NCBI GenBank assembly: GCA_037178625.1
Contig: CM074149.1
Coordinates: 124,001 to 188,000, forward strand
Reading direction: 5' to 3'
DNA: 64,000 nucleotides
DNA from: Skeletonema tropicum
Taxonomy: Eukaryota; Bacillariophyta; Thalassiosirophyceae; Thalassiosirales; Thalassiosiraceae
Shown here: in pieces, positions 50,040 to 60,206 of the stretch
Numbering within the stretch: the stretch's first letter is position 1
Layout: every line of letters starts with the position of its first letter
Notes under the pieces: generated by a model
What the model saw: the letters and a program-made list of their open reading frames with translations, nothing else
The model's database searches: none
Told to the model about the DNA's origin: nothing
Translations under genes and position numbers: made by a program

Positions 50040-51575
50040 CACGGGTTCTAAGGCCTACGTAGGAATTCAAATCATCGTAGAACGTACATACTACCTATAA
50101 GTCCCACCTAATGCTTTTGACATCAACCATGAAGCTGCCGCTCCTACCGACGACCACAACCATGCACACGCTTCAAATATAACCAATATATGCACCTATA
50201 TCGCTCCCAATTACTATTGGGTATATTATGGAGGCGTTTTTTTGTCGAGGTAGATGCCGTCGTTGAGATATTCGAGTCGCCATCAACGATATAATAATTG
50301 GTCATTTTCGTCCACCTGTGGTATGATCCTTTTGGCAATGATACGCTGCACTAAAAGGTCCCCTACTTTACATATCTCATCTGCAATATAATATTGACTT
50401 CCGTGGTCGTGCCCCACGTATGAGAGTGCTCCCTCTATTGATTATTACCTAGGAGCACATGTGATCGGACATGTGATGTTTCACATAATTAATATGCAAC
50501 AATCAACCATATAAACAGTCCATAACAACAATGCAAACACAAATCTTCAACTCTCAACATAACAGAGGATGTCTGGGGGGTATACACGCTTCAGCAGCCG
50601 CAAAATAGGTGGTGGATGTCATATTATTTATCATGGTGTAGAGGCTTACATTTTGTAATTTATTGTACCAAATAATATTTAATATTATCCGATTGAAAAC
50701 ACTACTCCAAACAATAACAATGTATATTATTACCGCAATGATGTGTTAGTTCTGTTTTGGATGTGTTTTGGACATTATTGGTGGCTGTATACAACAATTG
50801 ATGGTGGATATTGTGCCCATTTGAGACGAGTTTTTTGTAATTATTGACTCGTCGCTTCAAGGAGTTAACAAGACTCTTTTTATCAGGTTTATGCCCCCCA
50901 ATCATCGCTCTACATCATATTATGACTGGGGCATAAGTTTTGGGGCTTCGTTCCTTCTATGATGCATCCTTTGGTGGCAGTGTTGGTCGCGACAAGGCGA
51001 CAGGTGGCTGTTGATGATGGTGTGGCTAGATCACTTATATTCTTGGTGATTACGGTGATTACTGTGGCGATAAGCATAACCTACGAATGAGATATGTTTG
51101 GTTGTCAATTGGAAGGGGCAGGGCGGATTGATGGCACACCCTACTGCCTCTCTTTTGGATATATACGGCAGCGGCAGACTGTGTCGTCGAGGTTTAATTT
51201 CTAGCGATAAAATATGTCGACGAAAATTAATTCGACGTTACTTATTGTATACTGGTGAACTTTTTTAATAATGAACTACAATATGGGTGTAGAGTTCATT
51301 GCCAAAAAAGTTCACCAGTATATCAAGATGGGACATTATATCACCATAGGACGCAAACACACCATGGTGCCGGTGCTCCTCTTCTTGGTGATGTTGAGTG
51401 GAGATGAAAAAGTGTTTGGCGATAGTTAGCCCGTCAAGAAAATATATTGATTTTTGCCTGATTTGGGCTGCAAGGGTTAACAAATGTCATAGCGATAGTC
51501 ATATCACACGGTATGTACTATTCCTACGTTGATACTCCTACTTTTGAACTTAGACCGGGAGGCTTAGAAGCCGTG
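50040..51575. mobile_element. 1.54-kb TIR DNA element present only in D2 (CACTA/EnSpm-like ends)
   Basis: The left end is CACGGGTTCTAAGGCCT. The right end, reverse-complemented, is CACGGCTTCTAAGCCT, an imperfect TIR of about 17 bp. GATA borders both sides (50036-50039 and 51576-51579). D1 at 41659-41668 gives the empty site, apart from a 3-bp difference (GTGTA-TACC versus GTGTAGGATACC). CAC...GTG ends with a 2-4-bp duplication are typical of CACTA/EnSpm elements; that class is inferred. There is no transposase. Three short minus-strand frames (50144, 50702, 51265) are unrecognised. Confidence 0.75.
51248..51322. repeat. Long hairpin inside the D2-specific element
   Basis: TATACTGGTGAACTTTTTT (51248-51266) pairs perfectly with AAAAAAGTTCACCAGTATA (51304-51322). 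After a short mismatch the stem continues with AATGAACT/AGTTCATT, leaving a ~15-nt loop. Confidence 0.85.
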
Positions 51576-51965
51576 GATACCACATAGGAGTAAATTGTGT
51601 AAAGGCCTGATACGAGGCCTGCATTTACTGAAATGCGCTCTCAAGGCAGTTGTGTCCTTGCACAGCGCCACCACAGCCTGAGCCTCTCGCGAAGTCTCAC
51701 CGCCACGCCGCTGCATGATATTTTGCCTTTTTTGGGTCATTCCTTTGCATGCAGCCTCCTCTTTCACTTTTGCTTGTTATATACTTTTTACACGTCAGCT
51801 GACACGGAGGCCTTTTGCTTTGCGGTACATCACAATTCATGATGTCTCCTTTGGTGCTCGCTTAGTTTTGGTCAGCAGTCAGTTAGTATCCCCTTTCACT
51901 TTCATAAAACAAGAACTCCAAAAGCTACACACAAACAACTGAAATACATCAACGATAAAAACAAC

Positions 51966-52631
51966 ATGACCAGCTCCATAGTAATGAAATCGATAGCACT
52001 TCTCCTTCGCATCATCGAGTCGAAAGATTGGCAAAGCCTGGAGGAAATTGCTCTTTCTAGCCCCACAATATTCCGAACTCTATGCGAGGACATCGCTGGA
52101 TGTGAAGAGTTCCACGGTATGACTCTACTTCATGCTGTAGCGAGATTCGATGCACCCCTGACCGTTGTCGCCAAGATGATCGAGATTTGCCCCGATCTCC
52201 CATCTGCTACCGATTGCCTGGGCAGGACTCCCCTTCACGTGGCTGCTGGTCTAGGAGCGTCACCGGATGTGATCAAGCTCATCGCCCATTCGTGGCCGGC
52301 TGCATGCATCTCACCGGACGAAGATGGAAAGACTCCGTTACATTTTGCTTGCGACACTTCTTGTGAGCTGTTTGCGGACGATTCTAACAACAAGTCCCCT
52401 TCACGAGCAGTACCGAATCATGATTCTATCCGCTACTTGCTGTCAGTGTGTCTCCATGCAGCCGCAATGGAAGACCTTGACGAAATGAATCCTCTGGAAT
52501 ACGCCATCCTGAGTGATGCTGAGATGGAAACTGTCAAGTTGTTACAGCTTGCGGTATCGGTGGAGATACAGTCGCGATCGAAATCGAGTAGTCGTCCAGC
52601 CAATGCTTTGCCAGTTTCCGTGAGAGCATGA
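51966..52631 (+). CDS. Ankyrin-repeat protein, type A, D2 copy
   Basis: 221 residues, the same as the D1 type A gene except LSSPTIFRTL in place of LSNPTIFRNL. The whole ankyrin core and C-terminus (SRPANALPVSVRA) are retained. Its upstream region was altered by the 1.54-kb element, which sits ~390 bp before the ATG, beyond the upstream segment shared by A and B genes. Intact and probably expressible. Confidence 0.85.
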   Translation: MTSSIVMKSIALLLRIIESKDWQSLEEIALSSPTIFRTLCEDIAGCEEFHGMTLLHAVARFDAPLTVVAKMIEICPDLPSATDCLGRTPLHVAAGLGASPDVIKLIAHSWPAACISPDEDGKTPLHFACDTSCELFADDSNNKSPSRAVPNHDSIRYLLSVCLHAAAMEDLDEMNPLEYAILSDAEMETVKLLQLAVSVEIQSRSKSSSRPANALPVSVRA

Positions 52632-52862
52632 ATCATGTATAGGATATTATTGAATGTTGAAATAGTTTATAGTAGACTTGCTTAGAATTTTAAAGTAGAC
52701 CAGAGCTAGCATAGCAGACGCATCATTTGTGTTCCTACAAAATCATTATGATTTATTGGTAACGGGCAAGAGGGAAAAGAAGCTAAAAGAGTTTAAGTAC
52801 ATATTTACATCTATGTTTTTCAGAGGCAGCGTATAGCTCAGTGTCTGCTTCTGCACATACAG

Positions 52863-53890
52863 CTAACAGCAGTTGAGGGAACGCTGAACGTGGTCGCTGC
52901 ATGAGAGATCATGCAAGTCTTGATCTTTGCACCATATCTCATGTAGAGATGAGCTTGGTGAAACTACATGACCTTCGTGACCTCTTTTCTTCTGTTGCTT
53001 CCAAGGAGAGGATCTGTTTGATACCTTGTGAGTTTTCACTGAAATGGCCACACTTATTTCGTCCACATTGTCTCCTTCTACCTGTGTCTTTTCCTTGTCG
53101 TCGAGAGATTGTAACCTTGACCTCGCCGCTGCTATCTTCGAGGGGTGATCAAAGTCGTAGCATTCCATAATGACCGATACAAATGCCGAGTAGATCTTTG
53201 TTTCTGTTGGTAGTTTTATTGTCTTGAATATAGAGGCGAGCGATGGTGCTCGTACGCTGCGTGGAGAAGGAAGTAGAAGTCTCGCACAGCAAGCTCGGTC
53301 AGATACTTCATCTCATGCACGAAAAAACCCCATTCCGCCTCAAGCATGTCGACATAAGCGTAAGGCAAGAGCAAGGAGAGGAGTGACTACCAACTTGATG
53401 GGCGGTTGGAGCGTGACAACGCCAAGAGAGGCCACTTAGCAATGTACGTTTCATGTCCTCGATCTCCTGAGCAGAGTAGATATGGCGGCACATTTCGGCA
53501 AGCGCTTCACTTGAAATGACCGTCTTCTCGTTGAGCTTGATGGTGGTGTACAAGGCGGTAACTGTGAGAAGCTGGAACTTGCTTTGTTCTCTGAGGGCCT
53601 CATCGGACACCCGTGCAGCATCTTCGGAGTTGCTAGGCATGGATAGGAATCGGTCGACCATCTCCATCGCCGAGGCCACTCTTTCTCGCGAGAAGCGACA
53701 GTGATCAACGATGTTGTAGCACCAATCCACCAACTTCATTCGATCGCCGGCAGTGATCATGGTGGGATCAGGGGGGTTGAGATACCCATCATAAGAAGCA
53801 TGAATAAGAGGTGAACTCACTTAGGATCATTGCAGTGAGGGTGTCAGCAACAGCCCTTGTGTTTCTGGATAGATTCTTTGTTGGCTTCAT
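52863..53890 (-). pseudogene. Diatom-specific-type cyclin, frameshifted, D2 copy
   Basis: Same broken reading frames as the D1 copy. One further 3-bp deletion near 53483 turns CRQDIYSA into CRHIYSA. All shared frame changes predate the segmental duplication. Confidence 0.7.
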
Positions 53891-55310
53891 GGTCTTCGAG
53901 GATTGCTGTTTGTTGTTTGTGGCTTGGATTCTTTTTATGGGAATATGGAGAGATATGGAGGTTGATAGACTAGTGAAGAGCCTGCGTACAAGTCACAAGT
54001 CCAACGCTCCTTGATATGAATGAAATAACATTCTCATTACATATTAAGCGAAGCATCCTAAGCACTGACAAGCGCTGAGATGAACACAATAAAACTAAGA
54101 GCCCATTCTCTTAGTAAGGCATAACAAGTATGTAGCTCCTAGATTGTCACTCCAACGGTTTGTGAATGTTGGATGGGCTTAATGTACTCCAGCCATCTTG
54201 TCCCATCTCCTCTCTCTATCTCTCTCTAGAGAGGTTCAAGAAAATACTCCTGCAAAACGGGACACAACTCCCGAACCCAAACCTCGGCACTCCAGTTCCT
54301 CTGTCCGAGCAAGCGTTTCTACCCGAGTGAAATGAAGTGGCCTCGAAGAACCTCTAGCTAACAATCATTACCACGTCACACGTTGATAGTGGCAACCTTG
54401 TACCTCCAAACGGCAGCGAGAGCCGGAAATCTCATATCATTTCCGGATGCTTTGTCACAGTCACCTGGACACGAATCTTATTTCATACTCTATGTTTCTC
54501 GTTTCTTGTTTTATCGGATTTAAAAGTTGGCGCCCTTTCTCAAAGGGCTTATCAACAAGGGCTGCTCTGTTGCAGCTTGAACGTACATCTACTTTCAGTC
54601 AAACTAATCATAATAATATCTTTGTTATCTACATCAATTGATATATCAATCTTATCCAATCCAACTGTATACTTAGTTGGAAGGGACATGCTTGACTGCC
54701 TTGTCGAGGCAAACAGAACCATCTTATCGAACAAAGTGAATAAAGATCCAACCATTAGGGGGGCATAGTTTGGCTAAACTGCAAGTGTGAGCTCAGGATA
54801 ACAGGCGGAGCCCAACTTGCCCAAAGCGTAACCATCCGATTTAAAGTTGTGCGCATTGAATATACTCCAGTCGAGAAAGATGTTCTATCAGGTCGAACGA
54901 TGACAATAACTACACTACTGTTGTGTGTGGGAAAGGTGTCAATGGTTGATGGAATGGGCAACCCCCGGGAATTGTCGACTCTCCATGCCTTCGCTGAGTG
55001 GGAAACCCTGGGGCCTGGGGCTGGGGATTATCGCCTCTCCAGGATGCGAAGTCTCTCGGCAAGGAATTGCGGGGGTTGCCAGGTGCCCTGCCCCTTTGGC
55101 TTGGGTCAGTACTTCGCAATACCAGCGTACAAAATTTATAGCGATAATAAGTATTCGGTCTCCTTGCTTTGTTCCAAAACAAATATGTGAGCGCGACCTA
55201 CCGGTGTGACACTACATTTTTTCCACGTCGATGCCGTGAGTGTACTTTAGATACTGCAGTACTTATCGTACCATACTGTACATTTGAAATGAATTTGCAA
55301 GCACCTATTT
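53891..55310. other. Non-coding stretch, D2 equivalent of 43973-45392
   Basis: Same hairpins and no gene. Only rare substitutions versus D1 (for example GAGCCCATTC against GAGCCGATTC). Confidence 0.45.
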
Positions 55311-55449
55311 TGTGTACCACTCAGCTCTTTTTCTCGTGGGAGTTTCGTCTCCATCTTTTTTTTCTGCACAAACGTCAGTTTCTCCTCTTTGTGCAGATCT
55401 GACCGCCGTGTGTATTTATGTGGGTAGAAAATGTGCTGAGTGGTACACA
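55311..55449. mobile_element. 139-bp element with perfect 15-bp inverted ends, D2 copy
   Basis: Same sequence as 45393-45531, copied with the segment. Confidence 0.6.
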
Positions 55450-55742
55450 ATTAAGCAACCTCCTCCAACTTGAAGTTTTTGCAGTCGAGTCAATTGAGTG
55501 TGGCTTCCGATAAAATATCAGTACCGTTCATTTAATATTAGTTCCTACGTAGATACGGTACTTACAAGCCATCAACCATCAAAAATGGACCCAGACCATC
55601 GTGAAAAATGGCTTCCTACGACCCACAATAACACAGTACTCCTAACTAGTAGGATTTTGAGCTTACTTGCTGTGGTAATCTTCATCCCTTGACCATTAGG
55701 ATCTTATCGATACCTTACTTGCCACCATAAGTAGGCCCGATA

Positions 55743-56094
55743 CTCCCTCTGTCCCACAAAAAAGTAGATATCTGATTTCATTTGGCTTAAATTTCATCAA
55801 TTTTCGTCGAGGAATTTGCTATTGCACACCGTTGGAAAGCTTATTTCACGGCGGTTACGATTGAATAGAGGTTGGATGTTGTTAAGCGGTTATTTGTGTT
55901 GTTATTGTGATAAAAGGGGATGAGTTAACCTTAATATACCACTGATGGAAACTGAAGTGGAAGAAGGAGGGGAAGAAGGGGGCCTCTCGGACAATTGTGT
56001 AGGACCTATACAAAGGAATTAGTATTTCTGATATCTACTTTTTTGTGGGACTACGATTAACTTCAAATATCTACTTTTTTGTGGGACAGAGGGA
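55743..56094. mobile_element. Stowaway/mariner-like MITE, D2 copy
   Basis: Identical structure to 45825-46176 with TA at 55741-55742 and 56095-56096. It is a third hit for this MITE if the partial copy at 57254-57474 is counted. Confidence 0.8.
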
Positions 56095-56436
56095 TATTCA
56101 AATTCGACTTGCAAACTGAACTCAAATGAACAGTAACATCGGAGTAATTGTAGAGGCGATACTGAAAGGCCTCTTTTACTGAAATGCTGGTCCCGATTCA
56201 GATCGTTACTATCATGGCGACCCTCATGCTTGAGAACCTTCAACGTCAAACATAAACTCTCATTTATATCATTTTTATCTCTAAGATCGATTGGGGAAAG
56301 CGACCCGCTTTTCTCATTCCTTTCATCGGTTGCAAGTAAGTGAGGTCTGTAAACTGTGGCTTGCATTTAATAGTTGATCCGGGCAGGGTAGCGCGGAAAA
56401 TCACAAGGGCTAGGCCTTACCCTAGTCCCCACGAAG

Positions 56437-57144
56437 ATGGTGATTCCAGGAACTACGGCGGGCGCCTCGGGCGTCCCGATGAAATCCATAGTGCTTCTCC
56501 TTGACATCATCGAGTCGGAAGATTGGCAGAGCTTGGAAATTGCTCTTTCTAACCCCACTATCTTCCGAAATCTATGCGAGGACATCGCTGGATGTGAAGA
56601 GTTCCACGGTATGACTCTACTTCATGCTGTAGCAAGATGCGATCCACCACTGTCCATTGTCGCCAAGATGATCGAGATTTGCCCCGATCTCCCATCTGCT
56701 ACCGATTGCCTTGGTAGGACTCCACTTCACGTGGCTGCTGGTCTAGGAGCGTCACCGGATGTGATCAGGCTCATCGCCCATTCGTGGCCGGCTGCATGCA
56801 TCTCACCTGACGAAGACGGAAAGACTCCATTACATTTTGCTTGCGACACTTCTTGTGAGCTGTTTGCGGACGATTCTAACAACAAGACCCCTTCACAAGA
56901 AGTACCGAATCATGATTCTATCCGCTACTTGCTGTCAGTGTGTCTCCATGCAGCCGCAATGGAAGACTTCGACGAAATGAGTCCTTTGGAATACGCCATC
57001 CTGAGTGATGCTGAGATAGAAACTGTCAAGTTGTTACAGCTTGCGGTATCGGTGGAGATACAGTCGCGATCGAAATCGAGCTGTCAAAACGTTGCGGTTC
57101 CGAACTCCCTGGAGTATGAGGATCATGGCAATGGTACGTTTTGA
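56437..57144 (+). CDS. Ankyrin-repeat protein, type B, D2 copy with replaced C-terminus
   Basis: 235 residues. It matches the D1 type B protein up to SVEIQSRSKSS; then a breakpoint at 57080 replaces SRPANALPVSVR with CQNVAVPNSLEYEDHGNGTF. The new tail is encoded by a 71-bp inverted-repeat element and the stop falls inside its right arm. All ankyrin repeats are complete, so the protein may still fold. The 3' UTR and terminator region are new relative to the other three copies. Confidence 0.8.
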   Translation: MVIPGTTAGASGVPMKSIVLLLDIIESEDWQSLEIALSNPTIFRNLCEDIAGCEEFHGMTLLHAVARCDPPLSIVAKMIEICPDLPSATDCLGRTPLHVAAGLGASPDVIRLIAHSWPAACISPDEDGKTPLHFACDTSCELFADDSNNKTPSQEVPNHDSIRYLLSVCLHAAAMEDFDEMSPLEYAILSDAEIETVKLLQLAVSVEIQSRSKSSCQNVAVPNSLEYEDHGNGTF

Positions 57145-57149
57145 CAGCT
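57079..57149. mobile_element. 71-bp element with perfect 14-bp inverted ends at the D2 breakpoint
   Basis: AGCTGTCAAAACGT (57079-57092) and its exact reverse complement (57136-57149) enclose 43 bp. It sits exactly where D2 stops matching D1, so it marks either an insertion or a rearrangement joint. Confidence 0.65.
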
Positions 57150-57253
57150 GAGGGGTTTGGTTTTGGAGATACCAAAAATAGCTATGTACTAATTCCTACG
57201 TATAATAATTTTTTGTCCAAAATGTCATTCCCCTTGGAGTTGGGTGAGCCGTG

Positions 57254-57848
57254 AAGCGGTTATTTGTGTTGTTATTGTGATAAAAGGGGATGAGTTAACC
57301 TTAATATGCCACTGATGGAAACTGAAGTGGAAGAAGGAGGGGAAGAAGGGGGCCTCTCGGACAATTGTGTAGGACCTATACAAAGGAATTAGTATTTCTG
57401 ATATCTACTTTTTTGTGGGACTACGATTAACTTCAAATATCTACTTTTTTGTGGGACAGAGGGATATTCAAATTCGACTTGCAAACTGAACTCAAATGAA
57501 CAGTAACATCGGAGTAATTGTAGAGGCGATACTGAAAGGCCTCTTTTACTGAAATGCTGGTCCCGATTCAGATCGTTACTATCATGGCGACCCTCATGCT
57601 TGAGAACCTTCAACGTCAAACATAAACTCTCATTTATATCATTTTTATCTCTAAGATCGATTGGGGAAAGCGACCCGCTTTTCTCATTCCTTTCATCGGT
57701 TGCAAGTAAGTGAGGTCTGTAAACTGTGGCTTGCATTTAATAGTTGATCCGGGCAGGGTAGCGCGGAAAATCACAAGGGCTAGGCCTTACCCTAGTCCCC
57801 ACGAAGATGGTGATTCCAAGAACTACGGCAGGCGCCTCGGGCGTCCCG
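57254..57848 (+). repeat. Third, truncated copy of the ankyrin-B upstream region
   Basis: 595 bp matching 55884-56478 with only a few base changes. It contains the right part of the MITE, the upstream segment and the first 14 codons of type B (MVIPRTTAGASGVP), then breaks off at 57848. It is the stump of a lost third B-type gene. Confidence 0.85.
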
Positions 57849-60206
57849 GTGTTTCACTGCTCAACCCGATGCGTACAGCATCAGTTTTAACCTTCACTCT
57901 GGCTTAACAACCAATAAAATTTCGGAACTTGAAAGCTTCGAATCAATACCCCTCCGGACCTTACAGATTCTGGGAATGCCGCAAGAATACCTTGGTCTCA
58001 AACAGACCATTCATGTAAACGCCACTTATTGTGCGGACTAATTTCTTGGTTCTTGGTGAAGGAGATAATCTGTGCCTGCGGCCAACCTTACCCTTAACCT
58101 CTTTGAGGGGGGAGGTTGTGATTCCATAATGCAGCGCGATGAAACTCGTACACAGAATGCTTGGCCCTTCAAACAGGCCCTATGCTCGGCTAACCGTATC
58201 TAGCCCTTCACCTGCAAGAAAATTGATCAGCAATAAGAAGCATTGTTAGTAATCAAGAGTTGTGATTCTTGCAATTTTCCTTCTTTACCATAAATTGACA
58301 AGGTTGATGCTGGTATCAGCCACCTTGCTCTATACAGCCGTCGTCTCGTAATCACAGAGCTACATAAGCTGTGACCATTCATAATTATCAACCATGGTAC
58401 ACCCAAGCACCTGGTTGTTCGCGGCTCCAGGTACCTCAGTTCCATTTCCATCATGGCAGCCTCCTCCTAATCCTCTGTTCATCTTCGCAAACAAGGAACC
58501 TTCCATCTATCCTTCCTCATTGACCCGCCTGACCGATCCCACATTCTAGTACTGCTATGTATCTGTCCCTCACAGCTAAATTGCGCTCGCCCCTCAATCA
58601 ATTTGGCAGAGTTGACTTTTACCTCCCAGTGATAACATATCCTGTAAGGTGTCATTACCGCCGTTATATTCAGAGCTCGTTCAGATAAAGGTGAAGGAGG
58701 CCAAGGGAGCCAAGTCCAGTACGCACTGGTGAAAACAACAACAAGTTGCACGAATTCGGCAGCACGCTTCCTCATCGCGTCGCAGCATGTACAACATAAC
58801 CCTCGTCCACATCAGAAGCAAATAAGCGATGGAAGTCTTTGCCCCAGAGGTTCAATCCATCAGCATTCGAGGCATCCACTTTAGAATACCATAATCCGGG
58901 ACCAAGTCCCAAGAGTCTCGTAGCTTGCTCAAGAGCCGCATAACGCTCTTCCACAAAACGTCATTACCATTACACATGGGTGAACGACGTTTAGCCTTGT
59001 ACCACCGTTCCCAATGTCTTCGTGAAAGTTAGTGACTTGCTCACCAAAACTCTGCATCTCCTTTACGTGGCAACTGTCCAGTGCCAAACTGGTAACGGAC
59101 AAGATAATCCAATCCCCTTAATGATAGATGTAAATCATCTTCCCTACTTGCTTGGAGACAACCATCTATAGGTGGCCATCCCCTCCGGCTCCCGATCCGA
59201 CGCCTGTTCCAACCTAGCCTTATTGAAGAAGGACAGATGTCGAAATCATGCATACCTCTCGAGGGCACTGGGCGTATAACTAGGGGTCATTACCCTCAGC
59301 CCACAAACACTGAACAGTTGTACAATCGCTGCTATGACACTACATTTCCAATGCGTCGCTGATCCTATCGCAGATGAGCGTTATGACGCAGGTAGATGTG
59401 GAGATGCCCAACGCCGTGGTGAATGTTTGCAACACTGCTATCTCCTAATGGCGAATGCCATGCAATTCCAAACCGCATGGAAGTCACTAGAGATGAAGCG
59501 GAATATGTACTAGAGTGGGTACCCGCCTGCATCACAACTGACACGAGACTTAGTACCTCTACCTAGCATTCAATCAGTCGTCCACAACTTCTTCATTGTG
59601 CAGCAACTTCCGCCAAGGCTGGACATCCCCATGAGAGTGATCGTCAGTCTCCACTTCAGTAGTTGCTTACGATGGCAACTCCACCATCACGGGAGTCAAT
59701 ATCTTCCGAATAACAGTAGTTTATGAACATCCCAAAATAAGCTGTCGGATCAACTACTGCAGAGGATCTTATTGCGTCACACAAACACCGCAGGTGCTCC
59801 CCCTCCGGCACCCCAACCAACATTCATCCTCAACTATCATACACCCATGCATTAATCCTGTTGATCGTTGAAGCTGTGCCCCAGCCAGCACTGTTGTCGA
59901 TATCTTCCGAAAAGCAGTAGTTCGTGATCTTTGATCAACGACTGCAGAGGATCTTGTTGCGTCACCCAAACACCGCAGGTGACTCCCCCTCGGCATCCCA
60001 ACTAACATCTAACCTTAATATAACAGAAATTTTAAAGTACGTCTGATTAGCCCTCTAGGGGCGAAATTATGACTAACCAACATGTGTGCTGTGTCGGTAG
60101 CATTGATAATACTCTATACTACCTCCACAACTGTTTCTCAGATCGCACTCCAAGCCAGAAGACCTAAATAGTCTCCTGGCCAGGATTAGTTCAACCATAC
60201 GGTTGT
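57849..60206. other. Downstream flank of the second retroelement
   Basis: No convincing gene. Minus-strand frames at 58479-58954 and 59041-59268 are open but unrecognised. The right part, next to the pol stop codon, probably includes the element's 3' untranslated region. Confidence 0.4.
59697..60015. repeat. Two ~195-bp tandem units in the retroelement 3' region
   Basis: Both units run AATATCTTCCGAA or GATATCTTCCGAA, then CAGTAGTT, ACTGCAGAGGATCTT, TTGCGTCAC and CAAACACCGCAGGTG, then CCAAC(C/T)AACAT. Such short repeats are common in 3' regions of non-LTR retroelements. Confidence 0.7.

Larger units (their letters stand above)
49022..57080. repeat. Segmental duplication D2 (right copy)
   Basis: Same gene order and near-identical sequence as 40679-47162, plus a 1543-bp insertion. 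Its right end coincides with a 71-bp element with perfect 14-bp inverted ends (57079-57149), whereas D1 continues into normal ankyrin coding sequence. Confidence 0.95.

Noticed and set aside
46101..57736. 115-codon minus-strand frame present three times (46101, 56019, 57389)
   Set aside because: Its C-terminus is translated MITE terminal repeat (VPQKSRY twice) and the rest is the ankyrin upstream region; repetition comes from the duplication, not from coding constraint.
59769..60008. 79-codon minus-strand frame in the retroelement 3' region
   Set aside because: It is built from the two ~195-bp tandem units and has no conserved motif.
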